DNA of 34,500 nucleotides. Origin: Patescibacteria group bacterium (GTDB lineage: Bacteria > Patescibacteriota > Minisyncoccia > Moranbacterales > DUUL01). Under the pieces are notes generated by a model. That model saw nothing but the letters and a program-made list of their open reading frames with translations. It searched no databases and had not been told where the DNA came from. A program made the translations under genes and the position numbers. Positions 1-7,316 of the stretch are shown in pieces. The first letter of the stretch is position 1. Every line of letters starts with the position of its first letter. Location: positions 1 to 34,500 of the forward strand of contig WGDO01000048.1 of NCBI GenBank assembly GCA_015493225.1, read 5' to 3'.

Positions 1-86
1 GCTATAAATGTTTTCTTTCTTTTACTTCTTAACCATACTTCTATTTTTTCTCTTTCATAGTGGGTTATGGAGTTTCCTTTTGGCAT
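1..86 (-). CDS. Transposase N-terminus, probably IS30-type (partial, runs off left edge)
   Basis: Too short for the ORF track. Reading the minus strand from the ATG at 86-84 gives 28 codons beginning MPKGNSITHYEREKIEVWL and continuing KRKKTFIA to the window edge. The start MPKGN, a short ExExE/R helix and then a basic helix-turn-helix resemble the N-terminal HTH_38 region of IS30-family transposases (family knowledge, matched by eye). A perfect palindrome lies just upstream of the start and a hairpin-prone stretch lies further out, as expected near an IS end. The catalytic DDE part is outside the window, so intactness cannot be judged. Another HTH-bearing recombinase is the main alternative. 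Confidence 0.6.
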   Translation of the reverse strand, partial: MPKGNSITHYEREKIEVWLRSKRKKTFI

Positions 87-93
87 ATTCATG

Positions 94-114
94 TTAGTGT
101 TAAAAGTTAACACT
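94..114. repeat. Palindrome upstream of the partial transposase
   Basis: The arms AGTGTTAA and TTAACACT are separated by 3 nt and lie about 10 nt upstream of the minus-strand transposase start. It could be a binding site for the transposase HTH or part of the IS end. The role is inferred from position only. Confidence 0.45.
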
Positions 115-266
115 GTAGAATAGCAGAAAATTCAGTTTTTTGAAATATTTTCGCTAAATTTTCTGGGAAAAGGGGCTTTAAATTCTTGAATAGGCAGAAT
201 ATTTCACGCCCCTGACATTTATCTCATAAAATATCTTATTTAAAAAAACTTCTTAATTTAGTTTCC
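115..266. other. Non-coding stretch, possible IS end
   Basis: No ORF is visible. A weak hairpin is present: GGGGC near 173-177 can pair with GCCCC near 208-212. Together with the adjacent partial transposase this may be the terminal region of the IS, but without the other end no terminal inverted repeat or target duplication can be defined. Confidence 0.3.
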
Positions 267-435
267 TAATTTTAATTTGTAATTTGTAAATTTTAATTTA
301 ATTTTAAATATCTTAATTTTAAATTCTTAAAACAATGCCAAATACGAGATGCTCGATAATTGATAGTTTGCTTGAAAAATTAAAATTTAAACAATTAGAC
401 TTGAATTAAAATTTACAAATTACAAATTAAAATTA
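267..435. repeat. AT-rich palindromic element (copy 1)
   Basis: The two ends, 267-298 and 404-435, are perfect inverted copies of 32 nt (core AATTTTAATTTGTAATTTGT on the left). They enclose a middle of about 105 nt. The right half reappears almost unchanged at 29355-29410, and a left half reappears at 1032-1100 and 29240-29308. Size, terminal inverted repeats and dispersal fit a non-autonomous MITE-like repeat. It begins right after the clpP stop codon, so it may also fold in the clpP 3' UTR. Confidence 0.7.
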
Positions 436-445
436 ACTCCTGCCC

Positions 446-1015
446 CTACTTAACAATCTTATCAATCAACCCATAATTTTTAGCTTCCTGGGCACTCATA
501 AAATAATCTCTATCTGAATCAGCAGTAACTTTTTTTAAGGTTTGTCCGGAATGCTTAGCTAAAATTTTATTTAATCGTTCTTTAATCTTCAAAATATGTT
601 TGGCATGAATATCAATATCCGTGGCTTGCCCTTCGGTACCGCCCATTACCTGATGAATCATTACTTCACTGTTTGGTAAAGAAAATCTTTTACCCTTTTC
701 TCCAGCGGCCAATAACACGGCGGCAGCTGAAGCGGCTGTTCCCACACAAATTGTAGAAACATCACTTTGCACAAAGTTCATTGTATCATAGATGGCCAAA
801 GCGGATGACACTTGCCCACCGGGAGAATTAATATACATCTTAATATCTTCTTGATTTTGAGAATCTAAAAATAACAATTGAGCCACGATAGCATTGGATA
901 CCTGGTCATCAATGCCTGTACCCAAAAATATAATCCTCTCTTTTAAAAGTCGAGAATAAATATCATAGGCTCTCTCGCCAAATTGTGATTTTTCAATAAC
1001 AGTAGGAATTAACAT
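446..1015 (-). CDS. clpP: ATP-dependent Clp protease proteolytic subunit ClpP
   Basis: Serine peptidase of family S14. It forms the tetradecameric cytoplasmic chamber that degrades proteins unfolded by ClpX or ClpA. Counting from the chosen start (MLIPTVIEK, 189 aa, normal family length), the catalytic triad is visible as Ser96 in [14 protein letters not shown], His121 in VMIHQ and Asp170 in [10 protein letters not shown]. The oxyanion segment [10 protein letters not shown] is intact. The ORF track starts 28 codons earlier, but that extension ([14 protein letters not shown]...) is low-complexity translation of the AT-rich repeat at 1032-1100, so I reject it. There is no strong Shine-Dalgarno. 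It is the last gene of nusA-tig-clpP, about 280 bp after tig. The usual partner clpX is not adjacent; the space downstream holds repeats and a transposase. Confidence 0.96.
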   Translation of the reverse strand: MLIPTVIEKSQFGERAYDIYSRLLKERIIFLGTGIDDQVSNAIVAQLLFLDSQNQEDIKMYINSPGGQVSSALAIYDTMNFVQSDVSTICVGTAASAAAVLLAAGEKGKRFSLPNSEVMIHQVMGGTEGQATDIDIHAKHILKIKERLNKILAKHSGQTLKKVTADSDRDYFMSAQEAKNYGLIDKIVK

Positions 1016-1031
1016 CTTATCGCTTCGCTCC

Positions 1032-1100
1032 AATTTTAAATTTAAAATTTTAAATTTAAAATGAATTTTAAATGTTTTAATTTTTAAATACTTAAACAAC
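1032..1100. repeat. AT-rich repeat, left-half copy upstream of clpP
   Basis: An AATTTTAAAT-rich stretch ending in TTTTTAAATACTTAAACAAC. It closely parallels 29240-29308 upstream of recO, which ends in TAAATATTTAAAACAAC. Both copies sit just upstream of a minus-strand start codon and follow a short TTCGC-containing sequence. It looks like the left half of the element seen complete at 267-435. Confidence 0.5.
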
Positions 1101-1104
1101 GTAC

Positions 1105-1210
1105 TTCATCGAACTTTCCGAGTGTTATCTTCGAACGCATGTTTGACACTTCTTTTTGACTAACAAAGTCAAACATCAGGTAGAAAATAACGCTCGGAAA
1201 GTTCGATGAA
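1105..1210. repeat. Long hairpin / palindromic element between tig and clpP
   Basis: TTCATCGAACTTTCCGAG at 1105-1122 is a perfect inverted copy of 1193-1210. The stem continues for 5 more pairs after one mismatch (1124-1128 with 1187-1191), about 24 bp in total. Inside is a second 9-bp stem, ATGTTTGAC/GTCAAACAT (1139-1147 with 1168-1176). It is either a MITE-like element or a large hairpin in the tig-clpP transcript that could block or process read-through. It has no T-run, so it is not a standard terminator. Confidence 0.65.
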
Positions 1211-1233
1211 AAGTTCAATACAGCAAGCTACTT

Positions 1234-1281
1234 TAAATTCATAAATTTCTACGTTCCTAAATTCATAAATTCCTATACTCC
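1234..1281. repeat. Two tandem 24-bp repeats
   Basis: Two adjacent copies of a 24-nt unit starting TAAATTCATAAATT, matching at about 20 of 24 positions. They lie just downstream of the tig stop codon. No function can be read from them. Confidence 0.5.
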
Positions 1282-1294
1282 TAGATTTCCAAAA

Positions 1295-2650
1295 CTAATG
1301 TTCGCACTTATGCACTTTGTCTTCTCCACCCATCAACCACTTGAAAACTTCTTCATTGGTCAAACTTCCCTTAACCGCTTCATAAATTCTTTGGATATCT
1401 AATTTAGCCGGATCTTGTCCATAGGCAGTTTGTTGCTGAACAATCTGGTCAACTTGTTGTTGAATTAATTCTTTTTTTGGAGCAAGTTTATGTTCTTTGG
1501 CTAAATGTTGTAAAATCAAAGCGGCTTTTACTCGATTTGGAGCTTGTTTTTTCTTCCATTCTTCTTTCATTTTCTCTTCGGTTGTTTTTACTTGAGAAAA
1601 ATATTGCTCTTTAGTTAAACCAAGACGCATCACATCATTTTCCAGTTCCCTCATCATTACCTCAACTTCATTATTAACCAACGAAGCTGGAATTTCCATA
1701 TCAACTTTTGTTAACAAAGTCTCTATTAATTCTTTTTTCCACTCATCCTCTTTTTTGTGCTCCTGTTCATGGACTAAACCATGTTTAATGTTGTCTTTCA
1801 ATTCTTGTAAATTTTTAAATTGTCCAAACCCCTTGGCAAATTCATCATTAATTTCTGGTAGCTCTCTTTCCTGAACCAAACCAACTTTAACTTTAAACTT
1901 GGCTTTCTTTCCTGCTAAATTTTTGGCATGATAATCTTTAGGAAATTCTAATTCAAATTCCTTTTCATCGTCAGCTTGAGCACCAACCAATTGCTCCTCA
2001 AACCCAGGAATAAATTTATTTTCACCAATGACCACTGGATGCTTCTTAGCACTACCACCTTCAATGGCAACATTGTTTACAAAAACATCAAAATCTACCT
2101 CAACCTGATCACCCTTTTGGGCTTCACGATTTACGGTTACTACTTTCACTTTTTGACTTGCTAAAATGTCTAATTCTTTTTGAACGTCTTTGTCATCAAC
2201 CTTGACTTCCTGTTTAGAAAATTTCTCATTAACTTTATCAATATCTTTTTGAAAATCTTTCAATTCTACCTCTGGCAATAAATCAACCGTGGCCACAAAT
2301 TCTAAATCTTCCCCTTTTTTGATATTTTTTAATTCTATTTTTGGCTCACCAATGGCTGAAATATTATTTCCAACAACTGCATCAACATATGCTTTACGAA
2401 TAGCAATATCTCCAGCATTATACAAAATTCGCTCCGGAGTAAGTTCCTTTTCAGCTACTTCTGCCGGGACCTTTCCCTTACGAAATCCAGACACTTTTAG
2501 ATCCTTGCTTAATTCTTTCAGAGATTGTTGATAAAATTTATCAAAATCTTTAGCGGGAATCTTAAAAACCAATTCCTTGCTTGATTTTGATCTATCTTCT
2601 GTTTTCACCAAGTAATTCTTTTTCTTGGTTTTATCTTTTAATTTAGTCAT
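1295..2650 (-). CDS. tig: Trigger factor, ribosome-associated chaperone and prolyl isomerase
   Basis: Binds at the ribosome exit tunnel and shields nascent chains. At 451 aa it is close to the usual family length. The N-terminal ribosome-binding domain carries the signature loop GFRKGKVP (residues 55-62). An FKBP-type isomerase domain follows at about 180-260 (KGDQVEVDFDVFVNN, IGENKFIPGFEEQLVG). The rest is the helical C-terminal chaperone domain. The tail HKCEH is unremarkable. The gene starts 11 bp after the nusA stop, so the two are probably cotranscribed. No Shine-Dalgarno is visible before the ATG, which fits translation by coupling or an AT-rich leader. The identification is secure. Confidence 0.95.
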   Translation of the reverse strand: MTKLKDKTKKKNYLVKTEDRSKSSKELVFKIPAKDFDKFYQQSLKELSKDLKVSGFRKGKVPAEVAEKELTPERILYNAGDIAIRKAYVDAVVGNNISAIGEPKIELKNIKKGEDLEFVATVDLLPEVELKDFQKDIDKVNEKFSKQEVKVDDKDVQKELDILASQKVKVVTVNREAQKGDQVEVDFDVFVNNVAIEGGSAKKHPVVIGENKFIPGFEEQLVGAQADDEKEFELEFPKDYHAKNLAGKKAKFKVKVGLVQERELPEINDEFAKGFGQFKNLQELKDNIKHGLVHEQEHKKEDEWKKELIETLLTKVDMEIPASLVNNEVEVMMRELENDVMRLGLTKEQYFSQVKTTEEKMKEEWKKKQAPNRVKAALILQHLAKEHKLAPKKELIQQQVDQIVQQQTAYGQDPAKLDIQRIYEAVKGSLTNEEVFKWLMGGEDKVHKCEH

Positions 2651-2661
2651 TTTAGTTATTG

Positions 2662-4287
2662 TTATTTTTTAGACTCTTTTTTTGGTTTTTTGATTTCTTG
2701 TTTTTCCTCCTCCGCTTCTTTATTTATTTTCTTTTCTTCTTCCTCTTTTTCTTCTTTTTTCCCTTTCTTATCTTCTCCGTCTTTTTTGTCTTCCTTCTCT
2801 TTTTTATCCTTTTTTTCTTTTTTAGATTTTGTAGATTTATCTTCAGATTTAGCATTGTCCTTTTCTTCTTCCTTACTCTTATCAGTTTCTTTATCTTCAA
2901 CTTCCTTATCTTCAGCCTCCAAGGCTTCCACATTAATATTCCAACCAGTCAGCTTAGCGGCTAGACGAACATTCTGTCCTCGCTTTCCAATGGCTAAGGA
3001 AAGTTGGTCATCTTTAACATAGGCCACTGCTTTTTTCTCAGCCTCTTCTTTTTTCTCCACTATGTCCTCTTCTTTATTTTCTTTTTTGTCTTTATCTTCT
3101 TTTTTGTCCTCATCTTCTTCGGCTTCTTTTGTTTCATCTTTTTTAGTAGCTTTTTTTGCTTTTTTACTTTTTTTCTCCTCGTCTATTTCTTCTTCCTGTG
3201 GTTCTCCCAATAATTCAACCTGAACGACTTTAGCCGGAGAAAGAGCCTGGGTAATCATTGCTTCTGGACTATCTTCCCATTCAATGATATCAATTTTTTC
3301 TCCATTTAGTTCGTCAATAATTGCCTGAACCCTAGTACCTTTCTGTCCAACACAAGAACCAACTGGGTCAATACCTTCTTCATGGGAAACAACGGCAATT
3401 TTTGAACGCATTCCTGCCTCTCGAGCAACGGCTTTAATTTCTACCGTGCCGGCAAAAATTTCTGGAACTTCCAACTCAAAAAGTTTAGCTAATAGTTGAG
3501 GATGTTTTCTACTCAAAACAATACCCAAAGATCGTGGGTCTGAATCAACCTTATCAATATATAATTTTAATCTTTGCCCTACTCGATAAGTTTCTCCGGG
3601 AATTTGTTCTGATTGAAATAAAACTCCCACTGATTTCCCAAGGTCAATAAACACCTTGCCTGACTCTATTCGTTGAACTGTTCCATTGATAAGTTCTCCT
3701 TCTCGTCCCTTAAATTCTTCATACATTGCCTCTCTTTCTGCTTCACGAATTTTTTGGATAATTACCTGCTTGGCAGTTTGAGAAGCTATTCGGCCATATT
3801 GGTCTTGAATATCCAAAGAATATTCAATGTAATCACCAAGCTTAATTCCCTTAACAACTTTTTTAGCATCCTCAAGTATAACATCTCTTTCTGAATTAAA
3901 TTTTGGTAAACTAACTTCCTCTTCATCATTATTATGAGAACGGTCTGGATGTCTTTCAATCACTTCTTTGCTCTTAACGGCATGCTCGGGAACTTGATGA
4001 ACTTCTTCCGGAATATATTCCTCCTCAATCGTTCTGGTAGTCTCATCTACCACCTCCTTCAATTGTTTAAAACTGGTTTCACTGGTGTTTTCATCCATTT
4101 TGGCTAGGATAATTTGTCCTTTCTTTCCATAATCTTTTTTGTAGGCGGCTGCCAAGGCTGCCTCGATGGAAGTGATAACTTTATCTTTGTCTATTCCTTT
4201 TTCTTCACAGATTTGAGCAATGGCGCTACTGAACTGCCCTAGACTGGATTGGTCTTTGATTATTTTACCAGATTGGTTTTTTGACAT
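2662..4287 (-). CDS. nusA: Transcription termination/antitermination factor NusA
   Basis: Binds RNA polymerase and nascent RNA and modulates pausing, termination and antitermination. Order of parts: N-terminal polymerase-binding domain (about 15-180, with an acidic insertion near 85-125), S1 domain (about 195-265, GELINGTVQRIESGKVFIDLG), KH1 (about 280-345, VAREAGMRSKIAVVSHEEGI and VGQKGTRVQAI) and KH2, whose GXXG loop is DDQLSLAIGKRGQNVRLAA (about 426-444). Two features stand out. A charged K/E insert of about 50 residues (roughly 362-418) sits inside KH2, between PAKVVQVELL and the GXXG loop. An 80-residue K/E tail follows KH2. These low-complexity segments create the spurious ORFs on both strands here. 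First gene of nusA-tig, with a good promoter upstream. Confidence 0.95.
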   Translation of the reverse strand: MSKNQSGKIIKDQSSLGQFSSAIAQICEEKGIDKDKVITSIEAALAAAYKKDYGKKGQIILAKMDENTSETSFKQLKEVVDETTRTIEEEYIPEEVHQVPEHAVKSKEVIERHPDRSHNNDEEEVSLPKFNSERDVILEDAKKVVKGIKLGDYIEYSLDIQDQYGRIASQTAKQVIIQKIREAEREAMYEEFKGREGELINGTVQRIESGKVFIDLGKSVGVLFQSEQIPGETYRVGQRLKLYIDKVDSDPRSLGIVLSRKHPQLLAKLFELEVPEIFAGTVEIKAVAREAGMRSKIAVVSHEEGIDPVGSCVGQKGTRVQAIIDELNGEKIDIIEWEDSPEAMITQALSPAKVVQVELLGEPQEEEIDEEKKSKKAKKATKKDETKEAEEDEDKKEDKDKKENKEEDIVEKKEEAEKKAVAYVKDDQLSLAIGKRGQNVRLAAKLTGWNINVEALEAEDKEVEDKETDKSKEEEKDNAKSEDKSTKSKKEKKDKKEKEDKKDGEDKKGKKEEKEEEEKKINKEAEEEKQEIKKPKKESKK

Positions 4288-4306
4288 AATTTTTAGTTTA
4301 ATTAAC

Positions 4307-4342
4307 TTATTTTAAATTTAAAAAAATTTCCGTCAAATCCAT
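4307..4342 (-). CDS. Possible leader peptide upstream of nusA (11 codons)
   Basis: Below ORF-track size. ATG at 4342 encodes MDLTEIFLNLK and stops at 4307, about 20 nt before the nusA ATG. An AAGGAG box (4354-4359) precedes it by 11 nt, slightly long spacing. The ORF runs through the descending arm of the hairpin at 4324-4353, so its translation could affect folding of the nusA leader. This is speculative; it may be a chance ORF. Confidence 0.25.
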   Translation of the reverse strand: MDLTEIFLNLK

Positions 4343-4353
4343 GACCGAAATTT
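4324..4353 (-). promoter_or_regulatory. Hairpin in the nusA 5' leader
   Basis: AAATTTCCGTCA and TGACCGAAATTT form a stem of 11 pairs out of 12 with a 6-nt loop. On the minus strand it is followed by a run of T, like an intrinsic terminator. It lies between the promoter and the nusA ATG, so it may act as an attenuator. nusA leaders carrying regulatory terminators are known in other bacteria, but here this is inference. Confidence 0.45.
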
Positions 4354-4368
4354 CTCCTTACATTTATA

Positions 4369-4396
4369 AGTATAGCCTATTTTTTAAATTTGTCAA
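4369..4396 (-). promoter_or_regulatory. Sigma-70-type promoter for nusA-tig(-clpP)
   Basis: On the minus strand: TTGACA (4396-4391), a 16-nt spacer, then TATACT (4374-4369). The -35 is a perfect consensus and the -10 has 5 of 6. It points at nusA with a predicted leader of about 75 nt. Confidence 0.75.
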
Positions 4397-4456
4397 TGGC
4401 GCTATCGATTAAAAAATATACTCTTCTATTTTCATTTCATAATACATATGCATATT

Positions 4457-4499
4457 AAAAAAGGCATCAACGAAAAAATGTTAATTTCGCGATGCCTTT
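4457..4499 (-). terminator. Intrinsic terminator after the secreted-protein genes
   Basis: The stem AAAGGCATC/GATGCCTTT (4460-4468 with 4491-4499), with further CGAA/TTCG pairing inside, is followed on the minus strand by TTTTTT. It would end transcription of the minus-strand genes finishing at 4568. Confidence 0.7.
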
Positions 4500-4500
4500 C

Positions 4501-4557
4501 CTGATATCTATATATCTATCTTTAATCAGTTTTACCGATTAAGGATATATATATCAG
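4501..4557. repeat. 57-bp imperfect palindrome
   Basis: Begins CTGATAT and ends ATATCAG. Long AT-rich arms meet around CTTTAATCAG/CGATTAAGG. It lies directly between the last island gene and the terminator. It may be a second hairpin of the 3' UTR or an element end. Confidence 0.4.
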
Positions 4558-4567
4558 ATTTAAAGAA

Positions 4568-4936
4568 CTACTTTGAAAAATTCATATGATAAGGAAATGG
4601 ATCGGGCGCATGCCAGTCGCCGTTGGCGTTTATTAAATCTGCACAAGTCATACCGGGAGCATTAAAAGAAAATTGTACTTGTTTACCTTCGGACTCTGCC
4701 AATAAGGCCGCCTTAAGAATGGTTGGGCAAACTTCTTTTTTTATACCATTCCGATCGTATCTGATAGAACAGATATCCCAGGTTCCGTAGCCAATATCCA
4801 TGGAAACAATACCCCACTCAAGGTTCATTGAGACATTCGGTATTCCTTCACAACGCAATTTGTCATCTGCCTGGGCTTGAATTACTGTCATTGCCAATCC
4901 ACTTATTAATGCCAAAACTACAAACAACTTTTTCAT
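4568..4936 (-). CDS. Small secreted protein of unknown function
   Basis: I do not recognise a family. The start chosen is the internal ATG at 4936 (MKKLFVVLALISG), because GGAGG lies 5 nt upstream of it; the track start 4 codons earlier overlaps that site. The 122-aa product has a classic signal peptide with a cleavage site after AQA (DDKLRCEG follows). The mature part of about 100 aa contains several cysteines (RCEG, DICSI, EVCPT, MTCADL) that could pair outside the membrane. It follows the PKD gene with a short spacer holding an ACACC/GGTGT hairpin, and a terminator lies downstream, so it is the last gene of a small secreted-protein operon. The strong ribosome binding site sets it apart from most genes in this window. 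Confidence 0.7.
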   Translation of the reverse strand: MKKLFVVLALISGLAMTVIQAQADDKLRCEGIPNVSMNLEWGIVSMDIGYGTWDICSIRYDRNGIKKEVCPTILKAALLAESEGKQVQFSFNAPGMTCADLINANGDWHAPDPFPYHMNFSK

Positions 4937-4978
4937 TACAACCTCCATTTTTTGAACACCGCCAAGGTGTCATTTATT

Positions 4979-6238
4979 TTACCAAAGAATCTCCATCTTT
5001 TCTGCTACGGATAATCCTTGGTCTTCTGGTTCCAATACTGTAACGAGCTTAGAATGAGAAGTTTTTTGGGCTCCCCAATTAGCAGTGGTTGTTAAGGTTA
5101 TTGTGTAAGTTCCTGGATTTTCATATATATGGACTGGATTTTCCTCATTGGAAGTTGTTCCATCACCAAAACTCCAAAGATATGAAGTAATACTACCATG
5201 GACAACATTGGATTTATTGGTAAATGCCACACCTAACGGGACTTCTCCAATGACTGTGTCCATCTCAAATTTGGATGAAAAATCTGCAATCTCCACCTTA
5301 ACATACTCATCATCGTCATCCCGGGAAGAAGGATTAACTCCTCCGGAATAAGTTACTCTTGTAAAAAAATAATAATTTTTGCCAGCCTCCATCTCATTAG
5401 GAATATAGACATCTTTCACATAAACAGACTTATAATTGTCATCGTCATATTCACTATTTGAAAGATTTTTGCATTTTGTTTTTAAATGCCAATCTTCGTC
5501 AGTGAAATATTTATTATGTGAAAACCAAACTTCTGCACAAACATCGGGCCAAACTCCTCCTTTTCTTTTGAGTTTTATTCTGAAGTCTCTTCTGTTGGGA
5601 ATATCATCAATTGGCCAAATTTTTGAACCATCCCAATGACCAGAAGATTTTTTACCAACCTTCATATATTTCAAACCAACATGATGTACATACCCGGCCC
5701 AGGTGTCTCCATTGGGATCTGAATCATAGCCGGCCCCACTTCCATTGGATCCACCCGTAGCATTTCCACCATAGCCCTTACCAATCCCACTTTTTACCTG
5801 GCTGGATGTTACTCCGGCCTGGGAGAAAGAAATGGTTATCTTTTTTGCTCCGTTTGCTTTAAGGGGATGATTTGAAGTTATGGTAGCTGTGCTGTTTTTG
5901 GTGTTCATTATGAGCTTAGCTTTATTATTTGGATTAGCACAAAACGCTGAATTAGAAATCCCACTTGCGAATCCTTCGAATAACTTCTGTAGCCAATTTT
6001 CTCCCTTTGCTACACAAATATTACTAGCCAATAAATTATATAGCGTGCTCACCTCATCCTTTTTGTACCAAAGATATATCTTATTTTTCAGAATATCCTC
6101 CGTATCTCCAGGTATCACCGCCATAGCAGTCCTTGCTGTAGTTCCAATACAAAATGATACTTTACCTCCCGACCAATGTCCGTGTTGTAGTGATAATAAC
6201 CTGCTTGTATCATTATCTTGAAATGATACCGCCTGCAT
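4979..6238 (-). CDS. PKD-domain secreted protein, main part (probably the 3' part of a frameshifted gene)
   Basis: A PKD domain at the C-terminus (about 330-405) is clear from TSYLWSFGDGTTSNEENPVH and YENPGTYTITLTTTAN. PKD domains are extracellular beta-sandwiches used in adhesion or as spacers. Before it are a glycine/serine-rich stretch (YGGNATGGSNGSGAGYDS) and a cysteine-containing region I cannot assign. This ORF has no signal peptide of its own. It begins within the TGATG overlap with the upstream ORF, which does encode a signal peptide. Adding one G to the coding-strand run AGGGGGAGAG upstream would join both frames (reading GERALNVMQAVSFQ) into a secreted protein of about 530 aa. I therefore think it is one gene with a frameshift. 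Translational coupling of two genes is the alternative. Confidence 0.75.
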   Translation of the reverse strand: MQAVSFQDNDTSRLLSLQHGHWSGGKVSFCIGTTARTAMAVIPGDTEDILKNKIYLWYKKDEVSTLYNLLASNICVAKGENWLQKLFEGFASGISNSAFCANPNNKAKLIMNTKNSTATITSNHPLKANGAKKITISFSQAGVTSSQVKSGIGKGYGGNATGGSNGSGAGYDSDPNGDTWAGYVHHVGLKYMKVGKKSSGHWDGSKIWPIDDIPNRRDFRIKLKRKGGVWPDVCAEVWFSHNKYFTDEDWHLKTKCKNLSNSEYDDDNYKSVYVKDVYIPNEMEAGKNYYFFTRVTYSGGVNPSSRDDDDEYVKVEIADFSSKFEMDTVIGEVPLGVAFTNKSNVVHGSITSYLWSFGDGTTSNEENPVHIYENPGTYTITLTTTANWGAQKTSHSKLVTVLEPEDQGLSVAEKMEILW

Positions 6239-6567
6239 CACGTTGAGAGCCCTCTCCCCCTGCTGTCTCCCCCGTCAACATAAATATTATTTACGTCAAA
6301 ACCAAAAGGGAACGCTTGCTTAAGTTTTGTTATATCAAATTCTAACGCCCAATCTCCAAAAAATTCACTTCCTACGCAATTTTCAGCAGTAAAATTTGGT
6401 GATTTATTAATAGATCCAGTTATGAATGGTTGATTACCATAAGACCCATAGATTTCTTTAACACCAACATTATCTTGCCTCCTATCCATTACATCCGCAA
6501 AAGATAAGCTACTATTTATTGCTAAAATTAGCAATATTACCCAAGCCTGCTTACAAAATACTTGCAT
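6238..6567 (-). CDS. Secreted protein fragment, N-terminal part of the PKD protein
   Basis: 109 aa with a signal peptide (MQVFCKQAWVILLILAINSSLSFA, cleavage before DVMDRR). The rest (about 85 aa) has no family I recognise and ends abruptly in GDSRGRGLST at a stop overlapping the next start. A strong GGAGG sits 8 nt before the ATG, in the same ATGGAGGTT context as the 4936 gene. The abrupt arginine/glycine end comes from out-of-frame reading after two G5 runs (C5 on the plus strand at 6256-6260 and 6269-6273). This is most likely the exported N-terminus of the PKD protein downstream. Confidence 0.65.
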   Translation of the reverse strand: MQVFCKQAWVILLILAINSSLSFADVMDRRQDNVGVKEIYGSYGNQPFITGSINKSPNFTAENCVGSEFFGDWALEFDITKLKQAFPFGFDVNNIYVDGGDSRGRGLST

Positions 6568-6614
6568 TGTTTAAACCTCCATTTTCAATTTTCAAAGAAA
6601 CAAACTATACGATG

Positions 6615-6640
6615 AATCAATTCCATAGTATACACAATGC
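6615..6640 (-). promoter_or_regulatory. Possible promoter of the secreted-protein operon
   Basis: The minus strand reads TATACT upstream of the signal-peptide gene, with only a weak -35 (TGTCAA, about 18 nt upstream). The -10 is good and the -35 poor. The call rests mainly on position. Confidence 0.3.
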
Positions 6641-6677
6641 ACCACACTTATTGACACATTGTATTTAATGTAGAATT

Positions 6678-7316
6678 TTATATAATTTTTATACTTTTGA
6701 TTATTCCATACCAAATATTATCCTCTATTTTATAACTAGCGTCTAACATTATATGTGCAATTGGTTTTTCCCCATTAAAAAGATATCCCAATCCCAACAA
6801 ATCACTTTTGTCATCACCTTCTTTTGCATCCTTAAATATACCTCGTGTTATAGAAATAAAACTATACTCTGTTAATACATATCCCTCTTTTTGCCACTCA
6901 ATTATAGATTGAAATTTTTCATCAGGAATTAATCCATTAATTTTTAAATTAACACTACTTCCTTTATTAATATTTATAGTGCCAACCCAATCTCCAGATT
7001 TAGCATATTCTATCTTTATACTATTTTTATCACGTATTAATTTTAAGATTTTTGGATATTTAATACTCAGTCCACTTTTATAGTCTTGATAGACTTTCCA
7101 ATTTGAAACATCTACATGTACATTAATTCGTTGAGTTCTCTCTGTATACTGACGAATAATACTATACTGCATTATTTTATTTTCAGTATTAGTCTCATCA
7201 TTTATTTCAACACCTATATTATTCATCCTTTGATAATACCAAAAACTACCCACAATGCCAAGTGAGATTACTAAAATTATAATTAATAAAATTGTTGTTC
7301 CTTTTTTAGTTATCAT
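6678..7316 (-). CDS. Single-pass membrane-anchored protein of unknown function
   Basis: 212 aa. One N-terminal membrane segment (about residues 8-28, TTILLIIILVISLGIVGSFW) precedes an extracellular domain. That domain contains WKVYQDYKSGLSIKYP, a pattern (W..Y....G...KYP) that I associate from memory with many envelope proteins of Patescibacteria, distantly PsbP-like. The next gene upstream carries the same motif, so the two are probably related or work at the same place. No catalytic signature is visible. The direction matches the neighbouring minus genes, but spacing of 110 to 150 bp suggests separate units. Confidence 0.75.
   Translation of the reverse strand: MITKKGTTILLIIILVISLGIVGSFWYYQRMNNIGVEINDETNTENKIMQYSIIRQYTERTQRINVHVDVSNWKVYQDYKSGLSIKYPKILKLIRDKNSIKIEYAKSGDWVGTININKGSSVNLKINGLIPDEKFQSIIEWQKEGYVLTEYSFISITRGIFKDAKEGDDKSDLLGLGYLFNGEKPIAHIMLDASYKIEDNIWYGIIKSIKII

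Noticed and set aside
1016-1099. 28-residue N-terminal extension of ClpP in the ORF track
   Set aside because: Encoded by an AT-rich repeat; all ClpP homology starts at MLIPTVIEK.
2659-3213. Several phenylalanine- or lysine-rich ORFs on both strands
   Set aside because: Shadows of the K/E-rich low-complexity codons of nusA.
6238-6241. TGA recoded as glycine (Gracilibacteria code) joining the two PKD ORFs
   Set aside because: The ORFs are in different frames, and TGA acts as a true stop elsewhere (e.g. truncated PPC fragment), so recoding does not explain the split.
6651-6690. TTGACA on the plus strand as a promoter
   Set aside because: No plus-strand gene follows and no -10 lies at proper spacing.
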